Source: Halovenus sp037080055 (GTDB taxonomy: Archaea > Halobacteriota > Halobacteria > Halobacteriales > Haloarculaceae). Taken from it: DNA of 64,000 nt. Position numbers and translations under genes: made by a program. The stretch covers positions 620,001 through 684,000 of the forward strand of contig NZ_JBAOJI010000001.1 of the NCBI RefSeq assembly GCF_037080055.1. Reading direction: 5' to 3'. Shown piece after piece: positions 1 through 9,425 of the stretch (its first letter is position 1; every line of letters starts with the position of its first letter). Below the pieces are notes generated by a model that worked only from the letters and a program-made list of their open reading frames with translations, was not told where the DNA came from and did not search any database.

Positions 1-129
1 GGCCCGCCATTCGCTAAGGTTGTCAACAGTATCGACCGGGACAGTTGCCCAGATTGCGAGTATTCCCAGAGCAAATGTCGCAGCCCCAATTACGGACCCA
101 TAGACGACCCGTCGTTTCTCAAGCCGCAT
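1..129 (-). CDS. Partial small membrane-anchored protein (N-terminus only)
   Basis: The frame is open from an ATG at 129 to the window edge, giving 43 residues. A short basic N-terminus (RLEKRR) is followed by one hydrophobic segment at about residues 9-30, so this is a signal anchor or signal peptide. A TATA-like element lies 24-34 bases upstream, which fits leaderless expression and supports this start. The 3' end is outside the window and the product is not recognisable. Confidence 0.55.
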   Translation of the reverse strand, partial: MRLEKRRVVYGSVIGAATFALGILAIWATVPVDTVDNLSEWRA

Positions 130-152
130 ACAGGTACAGTGGTTCAATCATA

Positions 153-163
153 CTTATTTTTAA
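153..163 (-). promoter_or_regulatory. TATA box for the partial membrane gene
   Basis: An AT-rich element reading TTAAAAATAAG on the minus strand sits 24-34 bases before the ATG at 129, the usual spacing for leaderless haloarchaeal genes. It lies in an otherwise gene-free, AT-rich stretch. Confidence 0.45.
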
Positions 164-228
164 TTCAATCATGTTCAGAATCTATCGACGCAAAAACAGA
201 TAGGGGTGTGGTTACCCCCTGAAATCCG

Positions 229-1511
229 CTACCCGTCGAGATTCTGCACGGTATTCAGCGCATTAATTCGGCCAGCGCCGAGGTCGGGATCACTCTTGCC
301 GTTGGCCAGTTCTGCTCCGGCCTGGATCTCTGTTTCGACCTGCTGTGGGTTCGATTCCGGCGCAAGCTCACGAACAAGCGCCGCCACGCCCGCGACTTGC
401 GGCGCCGAGAACGACGTGCCTGCGATGTAGGTGTACCCGCCAAGTTCGAGCGGGTATGCCGTGAAGACGAGGTTTGTCGGGAACGGAAACTCGGTGCTCT
501 CTGAGAGGGTCTTTTCGAGGGTTTCGTAGCCGCCGCCGGGCGCGGCGACGTCGATCTCGTTGGTGCCGAAATTGGAGTAAAAGACCCGCTCGTCGTTCGG
601 GCCAGTCGCACTCACGCTGAACGTTGCTGGGATGCTGTTCGGGAGTGTGAATCCGCCGCCCTGCTGGAGATTGCCGCCGCTGTTGCCAGCGCTTGCGGTA
701 ATAACTGTCCCCTGGCGGACCGCCGACTGGTAGACCCTCTGACTCGCTGCACGGAGACCACCCTCGTTTGCCTGTGGCGGGAGAACTTCGGGGATACCGA
801 GACTGAAGTTCGCCGCGTCTGCACCGACCGCAGCGGCATAGCTGATCCCGGTGAAGATGTCGACGAACCGGGCGCCGCCTTCATCGGGGAAAACCCGGAC
901 CGGGATTAACTCAGTGTCGGGGGCAACGCCGGTAATTCCGACTGCGCCAGTCGCTCCAACGACGCCGGCAACTGCAGTGCCGTGTCCGCGGACGGAGTCG
1001 TCAGCGCCGTCGGTCGCCTCCGCGTCGTCGGGAATAAACGTCGCTGCGAGGTCCTCGTTCACGTTGCCGAGATCCGGATGATCGAAGTCGATTCCCGTGT
1101 CAACGACGGCAACGCTGGTCTCCTCACCGGTCGCGATCTCCTGTGCCTGTCCGGCCTCGATCACGCGGTTGTCCCACTGCCGATCCGAGAACGCGGGGTC
1201 GTCGGCACTGGCCGCCTCCTGAACCGGCGTCTCGAAGTCGACTGTCACGTCCCGCGAAACCGCTTTGATCCCGCCAAGGCGTTCGATCTCTGATTCGGCA
1301 TCTTCGGGCCCCGGACACCGAAAACCTGCGAGTTAGCAGTGTCCCGAAACACCTCGAATCCCGCCGCAGTAAGCCGATCACGGGCGCCTGCGCCGGTAGC
1401 GGTGACGACGTACTCCGCTCGGCCGTCGTCTGCTGTCGCGTATCCTGTTGCCGTCAGCGATACACCTGCTGCACCGATCGCCTGGAGTAGTGTTCGCCTC
1501 TCTACATCCAT
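229..1511 (-). pseudogene. Frameshifted subtilisin-like (halolysin-type) secreted protease
   Basis: The gene encodes a secreted S8 serine protease but is split in two frames. The N-terminal part starts at ATG 1511 with a twin-arginine signal (VERRTLLQAIGAAGVS) and an I9-like propeptide. It runs out of frame near 1306-1314, inside a GGGGCCC run. The other frame carries on at once (EDAESEIERLGG...), so a single missing base explains the break. The catalytic part keeps Asp in VVDTGIDFDHPDL, His in GHGTAVAGV, the oxyanion Asn in ASAGNSGG and Ser in GTSFSAPQVAG, and ends at 229. Either this is a real inactivating deletion or a sequencing error in the homopolymer. If translation began at an internal start, the domain would lack its signal peptide. 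Confidence 0.85.
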
Positions 1512-1688
1512 GTTACTTCCACCTGCAAACGTCATAATATAGGTGTAAGGAGACACACATAATAATTATCCTGAGACTGGACATACTTCAGACAAGATGT
1601 CAGCAGCGGCGAACAGTCTACAAGCCGAGAGAGCACCCGGGTGGCCAACGAGCGCAGGACAGCCGAATTGTCCGCCGGCGGAGAACAG

Positions 1689-3236
1689 TTAGGCCTCCGC
1701 GCCGTCGCTGCGGAGTTTGAACTTCTGGACTTTGCCGCTGGGATTTTTCGGCAGTTCGTCGACGAAGTTGTAGCTTCGTGGTCGCTTGAAATCGGCCAGT
1801 TTGTCCGACTCTTTGAGGTACTCATCGATTTCCGCCTCAGTCACGTCGCCGACGACGTAGGCGACGACCTGTTCGCCCCACTCCTCGTGGGGTTCGCCGA
1901 CGACGGCCGCTTCGACGACGCCGTCGTGGGTGTACAGCACGTCCTCCACGTCGGTCGGATAGACGTTCTCGCCGCCGGTGATGATCATGTCATCTTTCCG
2001 GTCGACGACGAAGAGATAGCCGTCCTCGTCGCGATAGCCCAGGTCGCCGGTGTAGTACCACTCCTGCCCGTCGGCCTCTCGAAGCGACTCGGCGGTCGCG
2101 TCCGGGCGGTTCCAGTACTCCCGCATCGTGCAGGGCCCGGCGAAGAGAATCTCACCGATGTCACCCTGCTCGACCTCGTCGGTAGGATCGCCGTCAGGTT
2201 CGATGATCCGCAGGTCGTGATTCAGCGCCGGCAGGCCCGCCGACCCCTGCTTGTCGATTTGATCTTCGGGATACTGGAAGGAACCACAGGGACCGATTTC
2301 GGTCATGCCGTAGGCCTGTAGATAGCCGGCGTCGAAGACATCCAGACAGCCGTCGAGCACCTCTTGTGGCATCGGCGCTGCTCCGTATAGTCCGAGTCGG
2401 AGCGAGGAAACGTCGACATCGACCTGGTCGGCGGCCTGCAACAGCCCGTTCCATCCGGTCGGCGCGGCGAAAAACAGCGTCACGTCGTGTTCGTCGATGG
2501 TCTGCAGCGCACGGACCGGGTCGAAGTCGTGATGGATGACGCTCGTGGCACCGACGTGGATTCGCGGGAACAGCGCCGCGTGGAGTTCAGCACAGTGATA
2601 CAGCGGGAACGCCGACAGACCCACGTCGTCGCGTCTGATTCCCCCTTCACCGATGCAGATGAGATTATGCTCAACCATATCGCGGTGCTCGTGGACAACC
2701 CCCTTCGGCCGGCCCGTCGTCCCCGAAGTGTAGATGAACGCGTAGACATCGTCTTCCTCGACGACCGTATCGGGACGGTGACTCGCACCAGCCGAGAGCG
2801 CGTCGTAGAAATTCTCGGTCCAGTCGGGGCCGCCCTCGTCGATGAAGAGATACTCGTCGACGGTCTCTAAGTCGTCGCGGGCGTTCGCGACCGCCTCCCG
2901 AGTCGCCTCCTCGAAGAGCAGCGCGCTCGATTCCGCATCGTTGAGGATGTATTCGATTTCGCCGGCCGGCAGGCGGTAGTTCAACGGGTTGAACACCGCG
3001 CCGAGTTTCGCGCAGGCGAACACCGTCAGGATGATCTCCGTCCCGTTGTGCAGCATCGTCGAGACGCGATCACCCTTCTCGATCCCCCGATCAGCCAGCG
3101 CGTTCGCGAGTTGGTTGGCCTTCGTATCGAACTCCTCGTAGGACCAGCGCTGGTCCCGTCGCGGATAGATCAGCGCGTCTTTCTCCGGATACTTGTCTGC
3201 TGTCTGTTCAAGCGTCTCTCGCAGTGTTGGATACAT
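1689..3236 (-). CDS. AMP-forming acyl-CoA synthetase (fatty acid-CoA ligase type)
   Basis: This 515-residue ANL-superfamily enzyme would activate a carboxylic acid, probably a fatty acid, to its CoA thioester through an acyl-adenylate. The P-loop-like motif is IYTSGTTGRPKGVVHEH (about residue 170). YTGDLGYRDEDGYLFVVDRK is the hinge region, followed by TGGENVYPTDVEDVL. PKNPSGKVQKFKLR near the C-terminus carries the catalytic lysine. Full length for the family. A run of Gs before the start could act as a ribosome-binding site, and a TATA-like AATATTT lies near 3273-3281. It is divergent from an HTH regulator and could supply the beta-oxidation genes at 31-34 kb. Substrate chain length cannot be read from sequence. 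Confidence 0.9.
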   Translation of the reverse strand: MYPTLRETLEQTADKYPEKDALIYPRRDQRWSYEEFDTKANQLANALADRGIEKGDRVSTMLHNGTEIILTVFACAKLGAVFNPLNYRLPAGEIEYILNDAESSALLFEEATREAVANARDDLETVDEYLFIDEGGPDWTENFYDALSAGASHRPDTVVEEDDVYAFIYTSGTTGRPKGVVHEHRDMVEHNLICIGEGGIRRDDVGLSAFPLYHCAELHAALFPRIHVGATSVIHHDFDPVRALQTIDEHDVTLFFAAPTGWNGLLQAADQVDVDVSSLRLGLYGAAPMPQEVLDGCLDVFDAGYLQAYGMTEIGPCGSFQYPEDQIDKQGSAGLPALNHDLRIIEPDGDPTDEVEQGDIGEILFAGPCTMREYWNRPDATAESLREADGQEWYYTGDLGYRDEDGYLFVVDRKDDMIITGGENVYPTDVEDVLYTHDGVVEAAVVGEPHEEWGEQVVAYVVGDVTEAEIDEYLKESDKLADFKRPRSYNFVDELPKNPSGKVQKFKLRSDGAEA

Positions 3237-3432
3237 TGTACCCCCCGATGAGCTATTCAGCGGTCACCGACTAAATATTACCGCAGCCGAATATGTCCGG
3301 CGGTACCAAACTGCTCGGTCGGTAAGTCAGGATTCGATCCGGTTCACCTCGAACAGCGAGTCGTCCAAGCAGACTGGCACGCCCGACATGTGCCCGTCAA
3401 TACTTATCCCGCCGCACGCACTCGGGCCAATT

Positions 3433-3957
3433 ATGAGTTCGTTCGATTCTGATCACCGTCTCGAAGATATCGCTGTCCGGGACACCGGAGTATCCGCCGC
3501 AATCGACGAGCCGATGCGGGCGATGATTCTCGACATTCTGGCCGAAGAGGAGTTGCCCGCGAGTGACGTGCACGACAGGCTCGCCGACCGCGGCATCGAC
3601 CGGACGGAGAACACCGTTCGTCACCATATCAACGAACTCCGCGATGCGGGACTCGTCGACGTGGTTCACTTCGAGGAGGGACGAGGCGGCACGATCAAAT
3701 ACTACGGCGCGAACACGACCGTCCTCTCGTACTCGCTTCCGCAATCGGCTGCGCCCGCAATCGAGGAGATGATCGACGCGGTACGGCCGGAAGTCGAAGC
3801 GGCTCTCGACACACTGACCGAGGAGTACGACGGCGCAATCGACGAGATTACCGAGGAGATGCAGCCCTGCGAGCACTGTCGAACCCAGAAGTACGAGACG
3901 TACGTGCTGTTGACCGTCCTGCGGCGGGCGTTCGTTCGCGCGTATTACGCGGATTGA
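3433..3957 (+). CDS. Winged-helix (ArsR-like) transcriptional regulator
   Basis: A 174-residue protein starting at ATG 3433; the open frame extends further upstream but without coding character, and a TATA-like ATACTTAT lies about 25-34 bases before this ATG. Residues 20-85 form a winged helix (MRAMILDILAEEELPASDVH, then TVRHHINELRDAGLVDVV). A helical region follows, and near the C-terminus comes a CEHC motif that could bind metal or sense redox. It is divergent from the acyl-CoA synthetase, so regulation of that gene is a reasonable but unproven guess. Confidence 0.75.
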   Translation: MSSFDSDHRLEDIAVRDTGVSAAIDEPMRAMILDILAEEELPASDVHDRLADRGIDRTENTVRHHINELRDAGLVDVVHFEEGRGGTIKYYGANTTVLSYSLPQSAAPAIEEMIDAVRPEVEAALDTLTEEYDGAIDEITEEMQPCEHCRTQKYETYVLLTVLRRAFVRAYYAD

Positions 3958-4005
3958 TGGCCGAGCATCGATACATCTAATCCCCTCTGGTCGTGACCTG
4001 CGAGT

Positions 4006-4110
4006 ATGGAAGACGAACAGAAACGGAAGCTCGCGGCGATCATCAGCGTTCTGCTCTCGCTGACGGCAATCGGGATTTCCCTGAGCAGCGCAGGCTACAT
4101 TCCGCCGTGA
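4006..4110 (+). CDS. Single-pass membrane microprotein, 34 aa
   Basis: ATG at 4006 opens a 34-residue frame: a charged N-terminus (MEDEQKRK), one hydrophobic helix of about 20 residues, and a short PP tail. Its stop abuts the stop of the convergent gene at 4111 without overlap. The charged head plus single transmembrane helix and tight packing argue for a real gene. Function unknown. Confidence 0.5.
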   Translation: MEDEQKRKLAAIISVLLSLTAIGISLSSAGYIPP

Positions 4111-4320
4111 TCAATCGGCCGCACTCGGCCGCCCGGACTCGGTGACCGTGACGTATCCGCCGCCGAGATGCTGCTTGATTCGGCCGGCGCGCTGTAGTCG
4201 CTGACAGTGCCGCCGAACCGTACTGGGATGGACGCCGAGCGCGCCCGCGATCTCCGGCCCCGTTACCGGCCCGGCCTCCGCGACGACCGTGAGGATCGCA
4301 TCTTCGATTTCACCGGTCAT
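4111..4320 (-). CDS. Small winged-helix DNA-binding protein, 69 aa
   Basis: Nearly the whole protein is one helix-turn-helix: IEDAILTVVAEAGPVTGPEI, then GVHPSTVRRHCQRLQRAGRI, then a wing strand HLGGGYVTVT. This resembles small MarR/Lrp-like HTH proteins of haloarchaea. It is convergent with the 34-residue membrane protein and its 5' end faces the AT-rich promoter region of the peptide importer, so it might regulate that operon; this is inference from position only. Confidence 0.65.
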   Translation of the reverse strand: MTGEIEDAILTVVAEAGPVTGPEIAGALGVHPSTVRRHCQRLQRAGRIKQHLGGGYVTVTESGRPSAAD

Positions 4321-4523
4321 ACGTACCGATTTTGGACACGTATGCTAATGAAAGACATGCAGTCCTGCAGCGGGCATTTATTACCGAGATGTGATATTCG
4401 AGAGAACACTTAATTCGTTCATCATATATAGGATATATTTATCGAGTGAAAGACAGGCATACAATCTTATTAATATTGTAAAGTACAGTCGAAAACAGCA
4501 TGTATGTCTTGTTATACCCCTTA

Positions 4524-4535
4524 AATTTAAATATA
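4524..4535 (+). promoter_or_regulatory. TATA box of the peptide ABC importer operon
   Basis: TTTAAATATA-type element 21-32 bases before ATG 4556. The placement means transcription would start at or next to the start codon, so dppA is probably leaderless. It lies in an unusually AT-rich gene-free stretch (4321-4555). Confidence 0.6.
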
Positions 4536-4555
4536 CACCCTTATTCCTAGCAACT

Positions 4556-6145
4556 ATGCGATATCGTGGGGAAGCAGACAGACGGACGGTACTGAAAGCG
4601 ACAGGGGGGACACTTGCTGTGGGAATGATCGGACTTTCGGGCTGTCTCGGTGACGAGAGCGACGGTGACGGCGAGTCGATTACGATCACACTCACGCAGT
4701 TTCCGGATACGATCGATCCGCTCAATCACATCACGGGGGACTATTTCAACGTCCTCGATCACATCTACGAGCCGCTGTTCGAGTTCCGGCCCGGTGACGG
4801 AATCTTTCCCAGAGTCGTCGAGAACACAGAAGTCGTCGGCAACGGAACGACCGAACTGCAACTCCGGGACGACGTCGTCTTCCACAACGGTGACGACCTG
4901 ACCGCCGAGGACGTGGCCTGGACGATCAACCGGACGCTGGACGACGATATCGGCGTGCCGAGTCCGATCGGAACGTTCGGGCTCGGCTCGATCGAGGGGG
5001 CAGAGGCGACCGGCGAGACGACACTCGAAGTCAACTACTCCGCTGCACCCGGACTCGCTGAATTCGAGTACGGGAACTACTCGCGAGCGATGAACAAACA
5101 GTGGTCGATCGACAACTACGACGCCGATCAGGCGGGCGAAGCCGTTTCGGGGTCCAGTGCGGACGATTTCAACGGCACTGGTCCTTACGAGGTCGTCGAG
5201 TTTACCTCCGGCGAAGAAGTCGTCCTCGAACGGTTCGACGACTACTGGGGCGAAGAACCCGCGTTCGAGCAGGTGACGTTCAACGCCAACAGTGAGTCGA
5301 GCGGTCGCGTCAGTGCAGTCGAAACCGGGGAGAGCGACCTCACGATCAACGTCCTGCCGGAAGACGTGGGGATCCTCCAGAACACCGACGGAGCCGAGGT
5401 ACGCCGCGTGACGAGTTTCCGGTCGATTTTCCTGCCGATGAAAAACACCGTCGCGCCCTTCGACAGCCTCGAATTCCGGCAGGCGATGAACTACGCCGTC
5501 GACAACGCGGGCATCGTCGAGTCGGTGTTGAGCGGCTTCGGCGAGGCCCGCGGTCAGCCGGTTTCGCCGGGCATCAACGGCTTCAACCCCGATATCGAGC
5601 CCTACGAACAGGACATCGGGATGGCCGAGAGTCTGGTCGAAGAGAGCGGCTACGGGGGTGCCGAAATCGAGCTCGTCGCGCCGCAGGGCCGGTATCTCAA
5701 CGACTCGGCAGTCGCCGAGACGGCCGCCGACCAGATCGACTCGCTCAGTAACGTCAACTGCAGCGTGAACATCGTCGACTTCGGTGTCGTCTCGGACGCG
5801 AACTCGGCCGGCGTCGATCCCGACCAGTTCGACATTCCCTTCTACATGATCGGCTGGGGTGTCATCACCGGCGATACCGACTACGGCGTCCAGGGCTTCT
5901 TTACGATCCCGGACAACCCGAACCGGACCTTCGACGATCAAGAACTCAGCGACGCAATTCTGGAGAGCCAGCAGATCGAAGATCCCGAGGAGCGAACACA
6001 GAAGCTACAGGAAGTCAACCAGTTGGCCCACGAGAAGTGTCCGTTCGTGTTCCTACACACCCAGGAGAGCCTCTACGGCGTCAACTCGGCAATCGAGTGG
6101 GAACCCCGCGAGGACGAAGTCGTCTACGTCTGGGAGATGGAGTAA
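4556..6145 (+). CDS. dppA: Peptide ABC transporter substrate-binding lipoprotein (DppA/OppA type)
   Basis: A 529-residue SBP_bac_5 solute receptor. The start at 4556 is preferred over the open frame beginning at 4391 because the N-terminus then reads as a twin-arginine lipoprotein signal (ADRRTVLKATGG, lipobox LSGC) and a TATA box lies just upstream. The mature protein begins with an acidic linker, then the family's first lobe (TLTQFPDTIDPL, LRDDVVFHNGDDLTAEDVAW) and the conserved FRQAMNYAVD region. It is anchored outside the membrane and delivers ligand to the permeases encoded next. The cluster could carry dipeptides, oligopeptides or another solute of this broad family, such as nickel or sugars. 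Confidence 0.9.
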   Translation: MRYRGEADRRTVLKATGGTLAVGMIGLSGCLGDESDGDGESITITLTQFPDTIDPLNHITGDYFNVLDHIYEPLFEFRPGDGIFPRVVENTEVVGNGTTELQLRDDVVFHNGDDLTAEDVAWTINRTLDDDIGVPSPIGTFGLGSIEGAEATGETTLEVNYSAAPGLAEFEYGNYSRAMNKQWSIDNYDADQAGEAVSGSSADDFNGTGPYEVVEFTSGEEVVLERFDDYWGEEPAFEQVTFNANSESSGRVSAVETGESDLTINVLPEDVGILQNTDGAEVRRVTSFRSIFLPMKNTVAPFDSLEFRQAMNYAVDNAGIVESVLSGFGEARGQPVSPGINGFNPDIEPYEQDIGMAESLVEESGYGGAEIELVAPQGRYLNDSAVAETAADQIDSLSNVNCSVNIVDFGVVSDANSAGVDPDQFDIPFYMIGWGVITGDTDYGVQGFFTIPDNPNRTFDDQELSDAILESQQIEDPEERTQKLQEVNQLAHEKCPFVFLHTQESLYGVNSAIEWEPREDEVVYVWEME

Positions 6146-6200
6146 CCGTGTTCGTATCACACGGATGTGAATCGACAATCGAGCCACGAACATCGTAGCC

Positions 6201-7244
6201 ATGTCGACAGTCAAGTTCCTGATCCGTCGGGTACTTCAGGGTATCTTCGTCGTCTGGGGAGCCATCACCATCATGTTCGGGCTCCGTGAGATCTCTCCGG
6301 GCGATCCGGCGATCCTGATACTCGGACAGGGCGCGCGCCAGGACCGCATCGAGACCGTCCGCGAACAGGAGGGGCTCGACGAGCCGATTTTCGTCCAGTA
6401 CTTCGACTATCTGAGTGACTTCGTCGTCGGTGATCTGGGCTACTCCTGGCAGTCGAACCGGGAGGTCACCGCGATGGTGCTTGAACGCGTCCCCGCGACG
6501 CTGGAGTTGGCGATTGCCGGCACGCTGGTCGCCATCGTCATCGCGATTCCGCTCGGCGTCATCTCCGCGACCCGCCGGGGCGAACCGGCGGATTACGGAG
6601 CGACGATGTTCTCGCTTCTGGGAATCAGCACGCCCAACTTCTGGCTTGGACTGATGCTCATTCTCGTCTTCGGAGTCTGGTACGGCATCCCGTACCCGTC
6701 GCCGAGCGCCAGCGGGTTTCCCGTCGGGCTGAGCTTCTTCGATCTGCCGATCGGACGCCGACCGGTCGGGTTCGGGGAGGCGGTGATGACGCTGTTACGA
6801 ACCGGCTCAGCGGCCGATTTACTCACCTGGCTCAGACACATCACGCTGCCGGCGATCACGCTCGGCACCTACTTCACGGCGCTGATCACCCGTCTCACGC
6901 GCAGCGGGATGCTCGACGAGATGGGCAAACCCTACGTCACCGCGACGGAGGCGAAGGGGCTGCCGGAGGTGTTGATCCGGTACAAACACGTCCTGCGGAA
7001 CACGATGATCCCGATCATCACCGTGCTGGGTCTCCAGCTCGGCACCTTGCTCGGGGGGGCGGTGATCACCGAGACGGTCTTCAACTGGCCGGGGCTGGGC
7101 CAGCGGCTGATCAACGCCTTGAACGCCAGAGACTGGCCGCTGATGCAGGGTATCGTCGTCTTCATCGCCATCGGCTTCGTCACGCTCAACATTGTCGTCG
7201 ATGCGATCTATCAGTATCTCGACCCACGGGTGAGCAGTGAATGA
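6201..7244 (+). CDS. dppB: Peptide ABC transporter permease DppB
   Basis: A 347-residue integral membrane protein of the BPD_transp_1 family. The N-terminal transmembrane helix (IRRVLQGIFVVWGAITIMFG) is followed by the conserved GDPA region and five further helices. The EAA loop contacting the ATPases is near residue 245 (YVTATEAKGLPEVLIRYKHV), and the C-terminus has the typical FNWPGLGQ and PLMQG motifs. It lies 55 bases after dppA and overlaps dppC by four bases, indicating one operon and translational coupling. Confidence 0.93.
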   Translation: MSTVKFLIRRVLQGIFVVWGAITIMFGLREISPGDPAILILGQGARQDRIETVREQEGLDEPIFVQYFDYLSDFVVGDLGYSWQSNREVTAMVLERVPATLELAIAGTLVAIVIAIPLGVISATRRGEPADYGATMFSLLGISTPNFWLGLMLILVFGVWYGIPYPSPSASGFPVGLSFFDLPIGRRPVGFGEAVMTLLRTGSAADLLTWLRHITLPAITLGTYFTALITRLTRSGMLDEMGKPYVTATEAKGLPEVLIRYKHVLRNTMIPIITVLGLQLGTLLGGAVITETVFNWPGLGQRLINALNARDWPLMQGIVVFIAIGFVTLNIVVDAIYQYLDPRVSSE

Positions 7245-8242
7245 TTTCCGACCGTGTCAAATCGAGTCTGAAACAGGAGTTCTCGAACAGTCTGCTCGCA
7301 AAGATCGGGGTAGTGCTGCTCGTGGCCATCTTCCTGATGGCACTGTTCGCGCCCTTTATCGCGACACACAACCCGAACGAGACCGGCTATTTCAGCGACC
7401 GCGGCAACCCCTACCCCCCGGTCGGCCACGAGTACGAAGCGACCATCTCTGAAGGCGGTGAGTTCGCCGAGGTGACCGTCGAACCGAACAGCGAGCACGT
7501 CCTCGGGACGAACAACGTCGGGCAAGATGTCTTCTCGCGGTTCGTCTACGGGGCGCGCGTCTCGGTGCTGGTCGGCCTGTTCGGAACCGCGCTCGCGATG
7601 CTCATCGGCGTCCCCTACGGCCTCATCGCCGGCTACTACGGCGGCCGCGTCGACGACGGCATGATGCGCGTCGCCGACGTGATGCTCTCGTTTCCGGCGC
7701 TCGTGCTCGCGCTGGCGCTGATCGGCGCCTTCGAGTCCTCGACGATCAGCATTCCCGATCCGTTCGTCCAGTTGGGGCTGGCCGACGGCATGCCCGAGAG
7801 CATCCCCTTACCCGGTACAGTGACCATCGTCGCGGCGCTGGTGATCTGGGTCTGGTTCGCTCGCGTCGCCCGCGGGGAGGCTCTGTCGATCCGCAATCAG
7901 GAGTACGTCAAAGCCGCCCAGAGTTTCGGCGCGAACAACCGGACGATCCTGTTGAAACACGTCCTGCCCAACAGCGTGACGCCGATCATCGTGCTGGCGA
8001 CGATCCAGGTGGCGGTGATCATCCTGCTCGAAGCCTCGCTGGCCTTCCTCGGCTTCTCCGGGACGACGCTGTCGTGGGGCTTCGAGATCGAACGCGGACA
8101 GGACCTGCTCCGAACGCGGCCGTGGGTGGCAATTTTCCCCGGTATCGGTATCGTGCTGACGGTGATCGCAGTCAACCTGATCGGCGACTGGCTACGGGAC
8201 GCACTCGACCCCAACGTCGAGGGAAGCGAGCGGGGTGCCTGA
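7241..8242 (+). CDS. dppC: Peptide ABC transporter permease DppC
   Basis: A 333-residue partner permease. One N-terminal transmembrane helix is followed by an extracytoplasmic segment containing LGTNNVGQDVFSRFVYGAR, the hallmark of the DppC/OppC subfamily, then the membrane domain. The EAA loop reads YVKAAQSFGANNRTILLKHV, followed by PNSVTPIIV. The ATG overlaps the dppB stop. Expected to form a heterodimer with DppB. Confidence 0.93.
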   Translation: MISDRVKSSLKQEFSNSLLAKIGVVLLVAIFLMALFAPFIATHNPNETGYFSDRGNPYPPVGHEYEATISEGGEFAEVTVEPNSEHVLGTNNVGQDVFSRFVYGARVSVLVGLFGTALAMLIGVPYGLIAGYYGGRVDDGMMRVADVMLSFPALVLALALIGAFESSTISIPDPFVQLGLADGMPESIPLPGTVTIVAALVIWVWFARVARGEALSIRNQEYVKAAQSFGANNRTILLKHVLPNSVTPIIVLATIQVAVIILLEASLAFLGFSGTTLSWGFEIERGQDLLRTRPWVAIFPGIGIVLTVIAVNLIGDWLRDALDPNVEGSERGA

Positions 8243-8243
8243 G

Positions 8244-9425
8244 ATGAGCGAACAACTCCTCCGTGTCGGGAATCTCTCGACGCGATTCTTTACCGAGGAA
8301 GGGCAGATCAATGCCGTCTCGAATCTGGACCTCGATATCGAGCGCGGGGAGATCTTCGGCATCGTCGGCGAGAGCGGCAGCGGCAAGAGCGTCACCGCCC
8401 GCTCGCTGATGGATCTCATCGAATCACCGGGGGAGATCACCAGCGGCACCATCGAGTACCGCAGTCCCGACCTCGCGGCCGCCGTCGAGGACGACCACCC
8501 CGAGGCCGTCGACGGCGAGTTCGTCGATCTGCGCACGGTACCCGAGGAAGTCAGACGCGGCCTCCGCGGGAGTTCGTTCAGCATGATCTTCCAGGACCCC
8601 GAGAGCAGTTTCAACCCGAGTTTGACCGTCGGCGAACAGATCGCCGAGGCGGTCGAGGTCCAGCGGCGGGCGAGCGCCCGCCCGCGGTCGACCGCGGCCC
8701 GGACGGCAGAGTACTCCCTTGGGTCGCTGGTCGCCTCCACGGTACTGGGCTCGCGGAAGTTCATCAAAAAAGAGAGCAGAGAGCGGGCGGTCGAACTGCT
8801 CGAAGAGGTCGGCATTCCCGACCCGGCCAAGCGGGCCGAGGAGTACCCCCACGAGTACTCCGGCGGCATGTTACAGCGAGCGATGATCGCACAGGCGCTG
8901 GCTGGCGAACCGGATCTGTTGGTCGCCGACGAGCCGACGACGGCGCTGGACGTGACCATTCAGGCCCAGATCCTGGACCTGCTCGCCGAGTTGCAGGAGG
9001 ACATCGATATGACGATTCTGCTGATCACCCACAATCTCGGCGTGATCGCCCGGATGTGTGATCGCGTCGGTGTGATGTACGCCGGCGAAATCGTCGAGCG
9101 AGGGACACTCGAAGACATCTTCGACAACCCGATCCATCCGTACACACAGGGGCTGCTCGGCTCGGTGCCGGACCTGGAGCGTGCTGGCGGCCGACTCCAG
9201 CCCATCGGGGGCAACGTCCCGAGCCTGCTCGATAGTGGGATGGCCGACCGGTGTTACTTCGCCGACCGCTGTCCGAAGGCCATGGAGGAGTGTCTCGACA
9301 AACCGCCGGAGTTCCCCGGCGACGGGAGCGACGACCACGAGGTGCGCTGTTATCTGGCCGACCACGAGTACGATCCGGCGACTGCACTGCCCGAGGATCA
9401 CTTCACGGAGGTGGACGATGACTGA
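8244..9425 (+). CDS. dppD: Peptide ABC transporter ATP-binding protein DppD
   Basis: A 393-residue cytoplasmic ATPase. Walker A is GESGSGKS (about residue 41), the Q-loop is FQDPESSFNPSL, the signature is EYSGGMLQRAMIAQAL and Walker B is LLVADEPTTALD. The C-terminal oligopeptide extension has two Cys pairs (CYFADRC, then C, then C), a known iron-sulfur or zinc-like site of this subfamily. ATG 8244 starts two bases after the dppC stop; an upstream GTG at 8235 is possible. About 40 residues are inserted between the Q-loop and the signature (roughly residues 139-178), longer than in bacterial homologues. Confidence 0.92.
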   Translation: MSEQLLRVGNLSTRFFTEEGQINAVSNLDLDIERGEIFGIVGESGSGKSVTARSLMDLIESPGEITSGTIEYRSPDLAAAVEDDHPEAVDGEFVDLRTVPEEVRRGLRGSSFSMIFQDPESSFNPSLTVGEQIAEAVEVQRRASARPRSTAARTAEYSLGSLVASTVLGSRKFIKKESRERAVELLEEVGIPDPAKRAEEYPHEYSGGMLQRAMIAQALAGEPDLLVADEPTTALDVTIQAQILDLLAELQEDIDMTILLITHNLGVIARMCDRVGVMYAGEIVERGTLEDIFDNPIHPYTQGLLGSVPDLERAGGRLQPIGGNVPSLLDSGMADRCYFADRCPKAMEECLDKPPEFPGDGSDDHEVRCYLADHEYDPATALPEDHFTEVDDD

